64,000 bases of DNA from Myxococcus stipitatus (lineage in GTDB: Bacteria > Myxococcota > Myxococcia > Myxococcales > Myxococcaceae). The stretch covers positions 3,720,001 through 3,784,000 of the forward strand of contig NZ_CP102770.1 of assembly GCF_038561935.1 (NCBI RefSeq). Reading direction: 5' to 3'. The notes beneath the pieces were generated by a model. That model saw nothing but the letters and a program-made list of their open reading frames with translations. It searched no databases and was not told the DNA's origin. Position 1 is the first letter of the stretch, and every line of letters starts with the position of its first letter. Made by a program: the position numbers and the translations under genes. Below are positions 1 through 8,310 of the stretch, in pieces.

Positions 1-507
1 GCGCCGCTGACGGCCGAGGACTCGATGGGGCAGGAGACCACGAAGCTGTCGCTGGGCGCGCGCGGGTGGGCGCTCCTGGACGCGGACGTGGCGAAGGCGG
101 ACGAGGTGACGGTGCACCTGGGGCCCGGCGCGGCGCTGAAGCAGGCCGCCATCGTCGTCCCGAAGATCGTGGGGCAGATGGTGAAGGTGCTCGCGGGGCT
201 GGTGACGCGCGACGTGCCGCTGAGCACGGTGGGCGGCCCCATCATGATGTACCAGCTCGCCGCCAAGAGCGCCGAGCAGGGGTTGGACTCGTTCCTCAAC
301 CTGATGGCCATCATCTCCATCAACCTGGGCGTGATGAACCTCTTGCCCATCCCCGTGCTGGATGGCTTCGCGCTGCTGTCCGCCGCGTGGGAGGGCATCC
401 GCCGCCGCCCCATCCCCGTGCGCGTGCGCGAGGCCGCCAACATGGTGGGCCTGGCGCTGCTCATCCTCCTGATGCTGCTGGTCTTCACCAACGACATCAC
501 CCGCTAG
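1..507 (+). CDS. rseP: RIP metalloprotease RseP-like, C-terminal part (5' end outside window)
   Basis: Reading frame 1 is open from the first base to the TAG at 505-507, so the gene starts upstream of the window; the ATG at 25 is internal. The visible residues include the end of a PDZ-like region, a GGPIMMYQ stretch, and the motif NLLPIPVLDG, which carries the third zinc ligand (Asp) of M50 site-2 proteases. A final hydrophobic helix (about LALLILLMLLVF) precedes the C-terminus. Family members are inner-membrane proteases that cut transmembrane anti-sigma factors after a site-1 cleavage. The HExxH half is not visible, so activity cannot be judged. It is followed after 7 bp by an RlpA gene in the same direction. 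A second M50 protease is encoded at 8311-10158 on the other strand. Confidence 0.9.
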   Translation, partial: APLTAEDSMGQETTKLSLGARGWALLDADVAKADEVTVHLGPGAALKQAAIVVPKIVGQMVKVLAGLVTRDVPLSTVGGPIMMYQLAAKSAEQGLDSFLNLMAIISINLGVMNLLPIPVLDGFALLSAAWEGIRRRPIPVRVREAANMVGLALLILLMLLVFTNDITR

Positions 508-514
508 AGGCCCC

Positions 515-997
515 ATGCGCGCGACGACCCTTGTCCTTCTCCTGGCGCTGGGGTTGTCCACGGCGTGTGCCTCGCGCGCGGCGAAGCCGGACCGGCCCGA
601 GGACGTGGGGCCGGAGCCGGGCTCGCCTCGGGTGACGAAGCGCGAGCAGATGCCTCGCTCGTATCTGGGGGAGGGGCTGGCCTCGTTTTACGGCCCCGGG
701 CTGCATGGCCGTCCCACGGCGAGCGGGGAGCGCTTCAACCAGAACGCGCTCACGGCCGCGCACCGCAAGGCGCGCTTCGGCTCGTGCCTGCGCGTGGTGA
801 ACATGGAGAACGGGCGCTCCGTGGAGGTGCGCGTCAACGACCGCGGGCCCTTCGTCGAGGGGCGCATCGTCGACGTCTCGCAGGCCGCGGCCGCGAAGCT
901 GGGCATGTTGGACAAAGGCGTGGTGCGGGTGCGCTTGTATCGCTGCGCGGACAACGTGTCGGAGATTCCCCGCGCAATGTGGGCGGCTCCGGTGTAG
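515..997 (+). CDS. RlpA-family lipoprotein (double-psi beta-barrel, lytic transglycosylase type)
   Basis: The 160-residue product starts with a lipoprotein signal, hydrophobic residues 4-17 ending in LSTAC, so the mature protein should be lipid-anchored. Residues about 50-150 form the RlpA double-psi barrel, with GLASFYG, a TASGERF motif, TAAH and VRVNDRGPF followed by GRIVDVS. In characterised RlpA proteins this domain cleaves naked glycan strands at division septa. There is no SPOR domain, so septal targeting as in Pseudomonas cannot be assumed. The acidic and His residues expected in the cleft are present, so activity is plausible. It sits 7 bp after rseP and 9 bp before tsaB, indicating co-transcription. 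Confidence 0.88.
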   Translation: MRATTLVLLLALGLSTACASRAAKPDRPEDVGPEPGSPRVTKREQMPRSYLGEGLASFYGPGLHGRPTASGERFNQNALTAAHRKARFGSCLRVVNMENGRSVEVRVNDRGPFVEGRIVDVSQAAAAKLGMLDKGVVRVRLYRCADNVSEIPRAMWAAPV

Positions 998-1006
998 GGA
1001 GCCCCC

Positions 1007-1741
1007 ATGTTTCTCTCGCTGGACACCTCGACGTTGACGATGTCGCTGGCCCTGGTGGAGCGCGGGCCGGACGGCGTGCGCGCCGTGGAGCACCTGGTGG
1101 TGCCCCCGCCCGTCAAGCAGAGCGAAGCGCTGCCGGGAGTCGTCGGTGAGCTGCTGGCCCGACACGACACGCGGCTGGCGGACCTGGAGGGCCTGGTGGT
1201 GGGCCTGGGGCCGGGCTCCTTCACGGGCTTGCGCATCGGCCTCGCCACGGTGAAGTCGCTGGCGTACGCGGCGAAGCTCAAGGTGGCGGGGGCGTCATCG
1301 CTGGCTGCCCTCGCGCTGGAGGGCCCGGAGGACGTTCCGCTCTACTGCCTCGCGGTGGCGCGCAAGGACGACCTGTACCTGGGCGCCTACGTCCGGCGGG
1401 GTGGGGCGGTGGAGGCGCTGGAGCCGGAGACGGCCATGTCGCCCCAGGAAGTGGCGGCGCGGATGGCCGCGGAGCCTCGCGCGCTGGCGCTGGGGCCGGC
1501 GCTGGTGGGCTACCACGCGGCGCTGGTGTCGCACGGGGTGGCGCCCGAGCGGCTCCTCTCGGGGCATGACTTCCCCTCGGCGGTGGCGCTGGCGCGGCTG
1601 GCGCGCTTCCCAGAGGAGTTCTCGCTCCAGGCGCTCTTCGCCATGGAGCCGCACTACGTGCGCGCCTCCGAGCCGGAGCGCAATCCGAAGTTCCCTCCGC
1701 TGCCGGGGCCCACGCCCACGGCGCGCTTGAAGGACGACTGA
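1007..1741 (+). CDS. tsaB: tRNA threonylcarbamoyladenosine biosynthesis protein TsaB
   Basis: The 244-residue protein has the ASKHA-fold start LSLDTSTLTMSLAL and the TsaB signature GLGPGSFTGLRIGLATVKSLA at about residues 66-86, followed by ASSLAALAL. TsaB is the non-catalytic partner of TsaD and TsaE in forming t6A37 on ANN-decoding tRNAs in the cytoplasm. Length and motif spacing fit the family. GGAG five bases before the ATG at 1007 supports the start. It lies in the run rseP - rlpA - tsaB - Usg-like gene. Neither tsaD nor tsaE is in the window. Confidence 0.93.
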   Translation: MFLSLDTSTLTMSLALVERGPDGVRAVEHLVVPPPVKQSEALPGVVGELLARHDTRLADLEGLVVGLGPGSFTGLRIGLATVKSLAYAAKLKVAGASSLAALALEGPEDVPLYCLAVARKDDLYLGAYVRRGGAVEALEPETAMSPQEVAARMAAEPRALALGPALVGYHAALVSHGVAPERLLSGHDFPSAVALARLARFPEEFSLQALFAMEPHYVRASEPERNPKFPPLPGPTPTARLKDD

Positions 1742-1789
1742 AGCGTCGGGCGCACCCGCGCTCGGGCGATGCACGCACAAGGACGCGTC

Positions 1790-2824
1790 ATGAAAGACGA
1801 TTTGCAGATTGCCGTGGTGGGTGCCACCGGCGTGGTGGGCCGTGAAGTGCTGGCGGGGCTGTACGCGCGCGACGTGCCCGCGGAGAACGTGAGGGCCTTC
1901 GGCTCGGAGCGCTCGAAGGGGCTGGAGGTGGAGTACGGCGAGGACTCGCTGGAGGTGGAGCGCGCCACGGCCGACGCCTTCCGGGGTGTGGGGCTGGTGC
2001 TGCTGGCGACGCCGGGCGAGGTGTCTCGCACGCTGGCTCCCGCGGCCCAGGCCGCGGGGGCGTGGGTGGTGGACGTCAGCCCCGCGTTCCGGGGCGATGG
2101 CAACGTCCCGCTGGTGCTGCCGGGCTTCAACACCGAGTCGCTGAGCACTGTCACGAAGGGCCGCGTGGTGTGCCTGCCGGGCGCGGTCACCACGGCCGCG
2201 GTGCACGTGGTGGAGCCGCTGCGCCGGGCCTTTGGCGTGGCGCGTGCGCAGGTGACGGCGATGATGGGCGTGTCCAGCGCGGGCGTGCGCGGCGTGGCGG
2301 AGCTGGAGAAGCAGACGGCGGACCTGATGTCCGGGCGCGAGCCGGAGCCGCATGCCTTCCCGCACCGGGTGGGCTTCAACCTGGTGCCGCAGGTGGGCGG
2401 CTTCATGGTGGGCTCGCCGTGGACGGAGGAGGAGGCGGGCTGGACGCTGGAGGCGGCGCGGCTGTTCGCGGGTCGGGGCGAGGCCCCCGTCCTCGCGGGC
2501 ACGGCGGTGCAGGTGCCCAGCTTCTACGGGCACGGGCTGGTCATCAACGTGCAGCTCAAGAAGGCGGGCCCGGTGGAGCAGGTGAGGGCCGCGCTGAAGA
2601 CGTCCCCCTCGCTCAAGGTGCTGGATGCGCCGGGGGAGCGCGTCTACCCCATGCCCATGCTCGTCACGTCGGACCCCGCGGTCCATGTGGGCCGGGTGCG
2701 CGCCTTCCCGCAGTCCCCGGAGTGGGTGACGCTCTTCGCCGCCATCGACAACGCCACCCGGGGCGCCGCGCTCAACCTGGTGGAGACCGGGTTGAAGCTG
2801 GCCGAGCGGGAGCGGGCTGCCTGA
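1790..2824 (+). CDS. Usg-like aspartate-semialdehyde dehydrogenase paralogue, active site lost
   Basis: The fold is that of aspartate-semialdehyde dehydrogenase: an N-terminal Rossmann motif GATGVVGREV (residues 11-20), a C-terminal domain with VPSFYGHG, and a closing AIDNATRGAALN. The catalytic positions are altered. Where Asd has PNCST this protein has PGAVT, so the nucleophilic Cys is Ala132. The catalytic Gln appears to be Met159, and the Arg before the conserved His is Gln241; only His248 remains. Similar losses define the E. coli Usg family, whose role is unknown. I chose the ATG at 1790 over 1769 because AAGGA lies six bases upstream. It is probably not the biosynthetic Asd; a regulatory or binding role is possible but unproven. 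Confidence 0.8.
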   Translation: MKDDLQIAVVGATGVVGREVLAGLYARDVPAENVRAFGSERSKGLEVEYGEDSLEVERATADAFRGVGLVLLATPGEVSRTLAPAAQAAGAWVVDVSPAFRGDGNVPLVLPGFNTESLSTVTKGRVVCLPGAVTTAAVHVVEPLRRAFGVARAQVTAMMGVSSAGVRGVAELEKQTADLMSGREPEPHAFPHRVGFNLVPQVGGFMVGSPWTEEEAGWTLEAARLFAGRGEAPVLAGTAVQVPSFYGHGLVINVQLKKAGPVEQVRAALKTSPSLKVLDAPGERVYPMPMLVTSDPAVHVGRVRAFPQSPEWVTLFAAIDNATRGAALNLVETGLKLAERERAA

Positions 2825-2950
2825 CATTTTGGCACGCGGCCCGGGGCGCTCCTGTCTGTTTGGCGCTCCGGGGCTGGGACTCCAGGGCCACAACGGCGCG
2901 TGCCAGAAGGAGTTGAGTGTGGCCCCCCACTTGCTAGCGTCCGGCTACCC

Positions 2951-3844
2951 ATGCGCCACATATTCGTCGTGCTCCTGCTCACCGCATCGACCGCCCTGGG
3001 GCAGACCGTGTCCTTCACGGGTGCGGCCATCCAGAATGGCGAAGTCACAGTCTCCCTGGCCAACTGCGAGAAGCTCAATCCAGTCACCTGGACGAGGACG
3101 GGGACGTTGCTGTGTTCCTCCCTCACCTTCTTCCTGACCGAGGGGAGCTGCACGGACAAGCCGGATGCGGCGGGCAACTTCGAGGTCGACGAGATCGGCC
3201 AGAACGACACCACGGCGAGCGGCACGATCAACCTCCAGATGAGCAAGGCGCTCAACGCGAAGGGCGAGACGTGTGAGGCGCAGAAAGCGAACCGGACCTA
3301 CAAGCTCTGCGCTTCGACGACCCGGCAGACCAACCTGGGGCAGTGCGACTCCACCCTGGTGAGCATCGGGAACAGCGTCAGCTTCATCCTGGACCCGGTC
3401 GCGCCCAATGCCCCGGAGGCTCCGGCGGTCACGGGCCTGGACAGCGCGCTCAGCGTCAGTGTGACGACGACCAGCGACATGGCTCGGCTGAAGGTGGAGG
3501 TGGTGGAGGTGACGCAGGGCGACGATGGCGGCAGCGGCACGCCGGGGGCGGTGGTGCGCTCCAAGGAGCAGGTGACGCCGAACAACGTGTTCCGCATGGA
3601 TGGGCTGGAGAACGGCAAGACGTACGGCGTTCGGGCCATCGCCTTCGACAAGGCGGGCAACGAGAGCCCCGCCTCGGCGCTCGCGACGGGCGCGCCCATT
3701 GCCAGCAATGGTTTCTTCGATGAATACGTCGACGCGGGTGGCCAGGAGACGGGTGGCTGCGGCGCGGGCGGTGGTGGGCTTGCTGTGGGCGCCGCGATGG
3801 CGGCTCTGGGGTTCTGGCTGACGTCCAGGAGGAAGCAGTCATGA
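2951..3844 (+). CDS. Secreted protein with fibronectin-like region and MYXO-CTERM anchor
   Basis: Residues 1-17 from the ATG at 2951 form a signal peptide (MRHIFVVLLLTASTALG). This favours 2951 over an upstream in-frame start at 2900 that would place polar residues in front of it. A region at about residues 155-255 resembles a fibronectin type III fold, ending in NGKTYGVRAIAFDKAGN. The C-terminus has the MYXO-CTERM layout: a Gly/Cys-rich stretch (GGCGAGGGG), a hydrophobic helix, and a basic tail SRRKQS. Such tails direct myxobacterial proteins to the cell surface. The gene overlaps the next one by four bases (ATGA). From memory, Myxococcus has an adjacent family pair of this kind (a MXAN_2561-like anchored protein beside a MXAN_2562-like barrel); I could not test the match. 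Confidence 0.75.
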   Translation: MRHIFVVLLLTASTALGQTVSFTGAAIQNGEVTVSLANCEKLNPVTWTRTGTLLCSSLTFFLTEGSCTDKPDAAGNFEVDEIGQNDTTASGTINLQMSKALNAKGETCEAQKANRTYKLCASTTRQTNLGQCDSTLVSIGNSVSFILDPVAPNAPEAPAVTGLDSALSVSVTTTSDMARLKVEVVEVTQGDDGGSGTPGAVVRSKEQVTPNNVFRMDGLENGKTYGVRAIAFDKAGNESPASALATGAPIASNGFFDEYVDAGGQETGGCGAGGGGLAVGAAMAALGFWLTSRRKQS

Positions 3845-4575
3845 GTCGGGCATGGGCGCTGGGTGTGGCCATGGTGGTCGCCGGGTCGCCGGCGTTGGCG
3901 CAGGACGTCGTGAGCGAAGTGGAGGCCGAGGACTTCTCCTCGCCGCGTTCAGGTGGAGTCGTCTTCCGGCTGGGTGGCTACAAGCCGCGCGTGGACTCGG
4001 AGAAGGGGCTCACCGAGGGGCGGACTCCGTACAAGGACACCTTCGGCGATTCCTCGCTGCTGCTCGCCGAGGTGGAGCTCCAGCACTTCTTCTACCAAGG
4101 CATCGGCACCGCGGGCCTGGGTGTGTCGGCGGGCTACGGTGAGAAGTACGCGAACGCCAAGCTGGAGGAGGGCGGTGATGCGGCGGAGAAGACGGCGCTG
4201 AAGGTGATTCCGCTGGGCCTCAATGCCTTCTACAAGTTCGACTACGCGGCCTTCGAGTGGGGCATCCCGCTAGTGCCATACGGCAAGCTGGGCCTCATCT
4301 ACACGCCGTGGTGGGTGACGAAGGGCGACGACACCGAGGTCTCCCAAGGTCGCAAGGGCAGCGGCGGCAAGTGGGGCTGGGGCGCGACGGCCGGAGTGTC
4401 CTTCCTGCTGGACGTGCTGCAGCCGCGCTTCGCGCGCGACTTCGACTCGGGGCTGGGCGTCAACCACAGCTACCTGTTCGCCGAGTACACCTACGCGGAT
4501 GTGGACAATTTCGGCGGGAAGGGCCTGGTGCTCTCCAGCCGGCGCTGGATGTTTGGACTCGCGCTGGACTATTAG
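3841..4575 (+). CDS. Outer-membrane beta-barrel protein (uncharacterised)
   Basis: The 244-residue protein starts with a signal peptide cleaved near ALAQD (residue 20). The mature part alternates polar and aromatic or hydrophobic residues and ends in Tyr (FGLALDY), as outer-membrane barrels usually do. Typical strand segments are VVFRLGGYKPRV, LLAEVELQHFF, and YLFAEYTYADV. No catalytic motif is visible. The ATG overlaps the stop of the MYXO-CTERM gene, so the two are translationally coupled and may act together at the envelope. The following lipoprotein gene begins six bases after its stop. Confidence 0.7.
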   Translation: MSRAWALGVAMVVAGSPALAQDVVSEVEAEDFSSPRSGGVVFRLGGYKPRVDSEKGLTEGRTPYKDTFGDSSLLLAEVELQHFFYQGIGTAGLGVSAGYGEKYANAKLEEGGDAAEKTALKVIPLGLNAFYKFDYAAFEWGIPLVPYGKLGLIYTPWWVTKGDDTEVSQGRKGSGGKWGWGATAGVSFLLDVLQPRFARDFDSGLGVNHSYLFAEYTYADVDNFGGKGLVLSSRRWMFGLALDY

Positions 4576-4581
4576 CGGTGA

Positions 4582-6423
4582 ATGCCGCTTGTCCCGCGCT
4601 CTGTCCGTTCCTCCGCCGCGCTCCTTGTCTTGATGGCCGCCGTGGGCCCCTGGGCCTCCGGCTGCCGGCGCGCCATTCGCGCGGAGATGGGCGAAGACCG
4701 CGTGGTGGAGGCGGGTGTTCCCGTCGAGCTGGGCTCGCGTGAGGAGGGGGCTCCGGTCCTCTCCTGGGAGCCCGGCGACGGGACGCCGTCCGTGCAGAGC
4801 CCTCGGCTGTCGCATGCGTTCGCGCGCCCGGGTGTGTACTCGGTGCGTGCGCTGCATGAGGGCCAGGAAGTCGGGCGCGTGCAGCTCACCGTCGTGCCGC
4901 GTCCACTCCTGAGGGCGGTGCCCGCGGAGGCGCAGACGGTGCTGTGGATGCCCACGCTGCGGGGCAACATGGAAGCGCTGGTGGATTTCTACGAGCGGCT
5001 CGTGGGCCCGGAGGAATCCGAGAACGCGCTCCGAGACGCTCCGCTGGTGGCGCTGGTGCTGGAGAGCCTGGCGCAGAGCTCCGGGGTCGTGGACCCGGAG
5101 GAAGGCTTTGGTCTCTTCCTGCTGCCCGCGTTCGATGGCGTGGTCGCGCTGCTCGGTGTGACGGAGCCCGAGGCCGCGATGCAGGCGGTGGCTCAAGAGC
5201 TGGAGAGCTCCGGACACCAGGTCTCGCCGACGGGTGACGGGGCCATGCGCGTGATTCCCGCGGACTCGGGCGAGCCGATGTTGTTGTTCGTCGACCGGGG
5301 CTACCTGTACCTGGCGATTCCCGACTCGGACGCCGACGAGGTGGAGCCGGGTGAGCCGGTGTCGGTGTTGGCCGTGGAGCCCGCCATCGCGGATGTCGAG
5401 GTGGCTCGTGGCGCGGTGAGGGACCTCAAGGGCCCAGGGCTCTCCGAGTCCGCCCTGTACCAGGAGCTCCGCGCGAAGGTCGCGGAGGGCCACGTCTATC
5501 TGTACTCGAGCGCGCTGAAGGCCGGAGCGGAGGAGAAGGAGTCGCCGGTGCGAGGCTTCATGGCCTCGCTGGTGGTCCAGTCCGAGCGCATGACGTTGGA
5601 TGGGTTCCTCGCATCCTCCCGGCCGTTGTTCCAGGGCGCGAATGCGCCCGCGTCGGCGCTCCTGGCGGACAGTGCGCTGGGGCCCGTGGCCGCCGCGCAG
5701 CTCTCGGTTCCTCCCGAGGAGCTGGCGAAGCTGGTGTTCGGTGCGCCGGGCTCCCCCCTGCGGGAGCGCGTGGTGGAGCGGTGGCGCTCGCGTGGTTTGG
5801 ACCCGGAGGCGCTGCTGAAGGCCCTGCGGGGCGATGTGGCCGTGCTCGTGTACTTCGACGCGCCGGGATTCCTGAAGAGCTTCGTCCAGAGTCACCGGCC
5901 GGAGCCTCGAGGGACGGTGTTGATTGACGCGGGGCTCACGTCGGCGGAGCCCGTGCTGCGGCTGCTCGATGAGCACCTCGATGGTTCGCTGTTGCGCTTC
6001 CGCGTGGAGAACGTCCCGGGCGGGAAGGTGTACCGGACGATGCTCCGAGGCTTCCCGGTGCAGCTCATGGTGGGGGCTCAGCGGGCGACGTTGCTGGCGG
6101 GGGAGCCGCTGGATGGGCGGCCTCGCGGTGACGTGGGCCGAGCCCTTCGCGAGCGCCTGGGCGGCGAGGCCTTTGGCGCGGGGCACCAGTCGCTGATGGC
6201 GGACCTGGGGCAGCTGCGCGCGGACCTGGATGCGCAGCACTCCGTGCCGGGCGTGACAGCGGAGCGACTGGCTTCCGCGCAGGGGCTCGTGAAGGCGGTG
6301 CTGGAGCGCTTCCTCCCGCTGGACTCGGCCTTCATGGACTTCTCGCTTGCGGAGGGGGGCGCCCGGCTGAAGGGGGGCCTGCGACTGCGCGAGGGGGCTC
6401 GAAGCGGGCAGGGGTGGCGATGA
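4582..6423 (+). CDS. Large lipoprotein with N-terminal PKD-like domain
   Basis: The 613-residue product begins with a lipoprotein signal ending in ASGC at about residue 28. Residues about 35-110 read as a PKD/Ig-like domain (SWEPGDG, SHAFARPGVYSVRALHEG). The remaining 500 residues resemble no enzyme I recognise; they contain long alpha/beta stretches such as VYLYSSALKAG and GDVAVLVYFDAPGFLK, the latter typical of large periplasmic or surface proteins. It is co-directional with the beta-barrel gene, and its stop overlaps the start of the fused molybdopterin synthase gene by four bases. Function unknown. Confidence 0.68.
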   Translation: MPLVPRSVRSSAALLVLMAAVGPWASGCRRAIRAEMGEDRVVEAGVPVELGSREEGAPVLSWEPGDGTPSVQSPRLSHAFARPGVYSVRALHEGQEVGRVQLTVVPRPLLRAVPAEAQTVLWMPTLRGNMEALVDFYERLVGPEESENALRDAPLVALVLESLAQSSGVVDPEEGFGLFLLPAFDGVVALLGVTEPEAAMQAVAQELESSGHQVSPTGDGAMRVIPADSGEPMLLFVDRGYLYLAIPDSDADEVEPGEPVSVLAVEPAIADVEVARGAVRDLKGPGLSESALYQELRAKVAEGHVYLYSSALKAGAEEKESPVRGFMASLVVQSERMTLDGFLASSRPLFQGANAPASALLADSALGPVAAAQLSVPPEELAKLVFGAPGSPLRERVVERWRSRGLDPEALLKALRGDVAVLVYFDAPGFLKSFVQSHRPEPRGTVLIDAGLTSAEPVLRLLDEHLDGSLLRFRVENVPGGKVYRTMLRGFPVQLMVGAQRATLLAGEPLDGRPRGDVGRALRERLGGEAFGAGHQSLMADLGQLRADLDAQHSVPGVTAERLASAQGLVKAVLERFLPLDSAFMDFSLAEGGARLKGGLRLREGARSGQGWR

Positions 6424-7094
6424 GCTCCGGTGGCTCCATCACGGTGCTCTACTTCGCCGCGGCCCGTGAGCGCGCGGGGCTGGCGCGTGAGTCCCTTCCG
6501 GTTCCCGAGGGCGTGACAGTGCGCGAGGTCCTGCGGCTGCTCTCTGTCGCGCATCCGGGGCTGGCGCCGCTGTTGCCGCACCTGCGCGTGGCGGTGGACC
6601 AGGAGTTCGTGGGCGTGGATGCGCCGGTTCGTCCGGGGGCGGAGGTGGCGTTGATTCCTCCCGTGGCGGGAGGCTCGCCAGGATTGTTCCGGGTGGTGGA
6701 CCGGCCGCTCCGGTTGGAGGAAGTGGTGGAGGCGGTGGGGGGCGAGTCGTGCGGAGGGCTCGTCACGTTCAGCGGTTCGGTGCGCAACCAGACGAAGGGC
6801 CGGCGAGTGCTGCGGCTCGAGTACGAGGCCTACGCGCCGATGGCGGAGAAGAAGCTGGCGGAGATTGGCGCGGAGGTCGCCACGCTGTGGCCGGGTGTCC
6901 GGCTGGCGGTGGTCCACCGCGTGGGCACGCTGGTTCCGGGGGAGCTGGCGGTGGTCATCGCCACCGCGTCGCCTCATCGCCGGGAAGCCTTCCGAGGGTG
7001 TGAGTACACCATCGAGCGCCTCAAGCAGGATGTGCCCATCTGGAAGAAGGAGTTCTTCGAGGATGGAGAGGTCTGGGTCGGGCTCGGGCCCTGA
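6420..7094 (+). CDS. Fused molybdopterin synthase (MoaD-MoaE)
   Basis: The 224-residue protein joins the two molybdopterin synthase subunits in one chain. Residues 1-85 are MoaD-like (ubiquitin-like fold, ITVLYFAAARE, ending ALIPPVAGG). Residues about 88-224 are MoaE, with FSGSVRNQTKGR, LEYEAYAPMAEKK, HRVGTL and the catalytic KQDVPIWKKE near the C-terminus. Together they add two sulfurs to precursor Z in molybdenum cofactor synthesis. Unusually, the MoaD Gly-Gly (84-85) is internal rather than the free C-terminus needed for adenylation. The comparable Mycobacterium MoaX fusion is cut after this Gly-Gly to become active. The ATG at 6420 overlaps the previous stop (ATGA). A MoeB/rhodanese protein at 33074-34240 could supply sulfur. 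Confidence 0.9.
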   Translation: MSSGGSITVLYFAAARERAGLARESLPVPEGVTVREVLRLLSVAHPGLAPLLPHLRVAVDQEFVGVDAPVRPGAEVALIPPVAGGSPGLFRVVDRPLRLEEVVEAVGGESCGGLVTFSGSVRNQTKGRRVLRLEYEAYAPMAEKKLAEIGAEVATLWPGVRLAVVHRVGTLVPGELAVVIATASPHRREAFRGCEYTIERLKQDVPIWKKEFFEDGEVWVGLGP

Positions 7095-7160
7095 GGCGGC
7101 GGCGACGTGCTGCTCAGCCTTCGCCCAGGCGCTGCACTTCCTCGCGCAGCCACGGATTGA

Positions 7161-7835
7161 TTAGCGGACGCGGAAGCTCGCGGGGACGTGGACCTCGGGG
7201 CCGCCGTCTGTTTGTTGCTGGGCTCGCTCCGTGTCGGTGATGGGGCGCATGGGGGTGTCGAGTCCCATGGCCTTGCGGCGCTCGGCTTCCTTGTCCGCGG
7301 CTTGTTGCAGGGCGCGTGCGTTGGATTCGGCGGCGCGCTCGGGGGTGGGGCCCGCGAGGAGGAAGCCCACGGGCAGGCTCAGGAAGAGCAGGGCGACGAT
7401 GGCCAACCAGCCCATGTCCTTCCACTGGAGTGGGCCGACGCGCTCCTTGACGACGGACGACTGGACGATGAGCGAGAGCTGTCCTTCCGTGAGGCGCAGC
7501 GTCATGCCGTCGCCGAGCACCACGGAGGTACGCCCCTGGTCCTGGACGAGCTGCTCCGAGGGGACAGGCGCGAAGCTGGCGCCGCGTGCCTTGCGTTCCG
7601 CCTGGACCTTGGGGGGCAGGTGGATGCGCCAGCCGCCCTGGGTGCGCTCGGCCATGAGGAAGGGTTCCTCGGGCAGCGTGAAGCCGTAGAGGGGGAGGGG
7701 GGCCTGCTCATCGGGCGCGGCGAGCACCTTCTCCAGCTCCGGGCCGTAGCTCCACGCTTCGGCGAGGTTCTCGCCCCAGTACAGCTCGAAGTACAACCCG
7801 CCGTCCGCCTTGGTGCTCATCTCACGGGTCAGCAT
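7161..7835 (-). CDS. Uncharacterised single-pass membrane protein
   Basis: The start chosen is the ATG at 7833-7835, which has AGGA five bases upstream; a later ATG (7820) lacks a clear ribosome site. The 224-residue product has a cytoplasmic-looking N-terminal half of about 130 residues rich in beta pattern (LYFELYWGENLAEAW, TSVVLGDGMTLRLTEG). This is followed by a transmembrane helix, WLAIVALLFLSLPVGFLLAG, and a charged, Gln/Ala/Glu-rich C-terminal tail. The first half is loosely reminiscent of FHA-type or gliding-machinery N-terminal domains, but no diagnostic motif is present. It is convergent with the molybdopterin synthase gene. Function not recognised. Confidence 0.6.
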   Translation of the reverse strand: MLTREMSTKADGGLYFELYWGENLAEAWSYGPELEKVLAAPDEQAPLPLYGFTLPEEPFLMAERTQGGWRIHLPPKVQAERKARGASFAPVPSEQLVQDQGRTSVVLGDGMTLRLTEGQLSLIVQSSVVKERVGPLQWKDMGWLAIVALLFLSLPVGFLLAGPTPERAAESNARALQQAADKEAERRKAMGLDTPMRPITDTERAQQQTDGGPEVHVPASFRVR

Positions 7836-8310
7836 ATGCGTCCTGATGGCTCCTGGCCTCGGCAACTCGCTTGGAAGCCCACGGGTGGACAGCGCGTGCC
7901 CGCCCGCTCACCGGACAACCTGGGGCCGGCGTAGGTTCCGAGAACGGGTAACGAGGCTGCCGGGGCGGCGCTTGCTGACGTGTGGACCACGAGGCCCCGG
8001 GTCGTCGGACCGCCCAGCCTGTTTCGAGGAGGGGGCCGCTCACGGTCGCGTGGCCGCTGGTGGTGGTGGTCTTCGATGGTGCCGCTGTGGGCGTCTTAGC
8101 CCCTGACGAGGCCACTCCCGGCTTCGAGCATGGCGCGGCAGCTGTCACCGCCGTAGCAGAAGGTGGCGTTCCCGCTGTGGACTCTGCCGTGGAAGTTGGT
8201 GCCGCCGCCGTGCTTGATGGTGCCGCACGATTCGACGCGGCTGGGGGCGTGGAGGTTGCCCCGGTCGCAGCTGCCGCTCCTGCTATCGGTAATCGCGTTG
8301 CTGATGCGGC
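7836..8310. other. 475-bp stretch without an assigned gene; decayed-looking tail sequence
   Basis: No gene with a convincing start lies here. On the minus strand, the reading frame of the M50 protease continues without another stop from its TGA (8311-8313) down to 7822. For about 88 codons, to roughly 8046, it still encodes an Ala/Pro/Ser/Thr-rich sequence like the protease tail. Below about 8046 the composition changes. A minus-strand 72-codon frame opened by a TTG at 8312-8314 was considered and not accepted. Confidence 0.55.
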
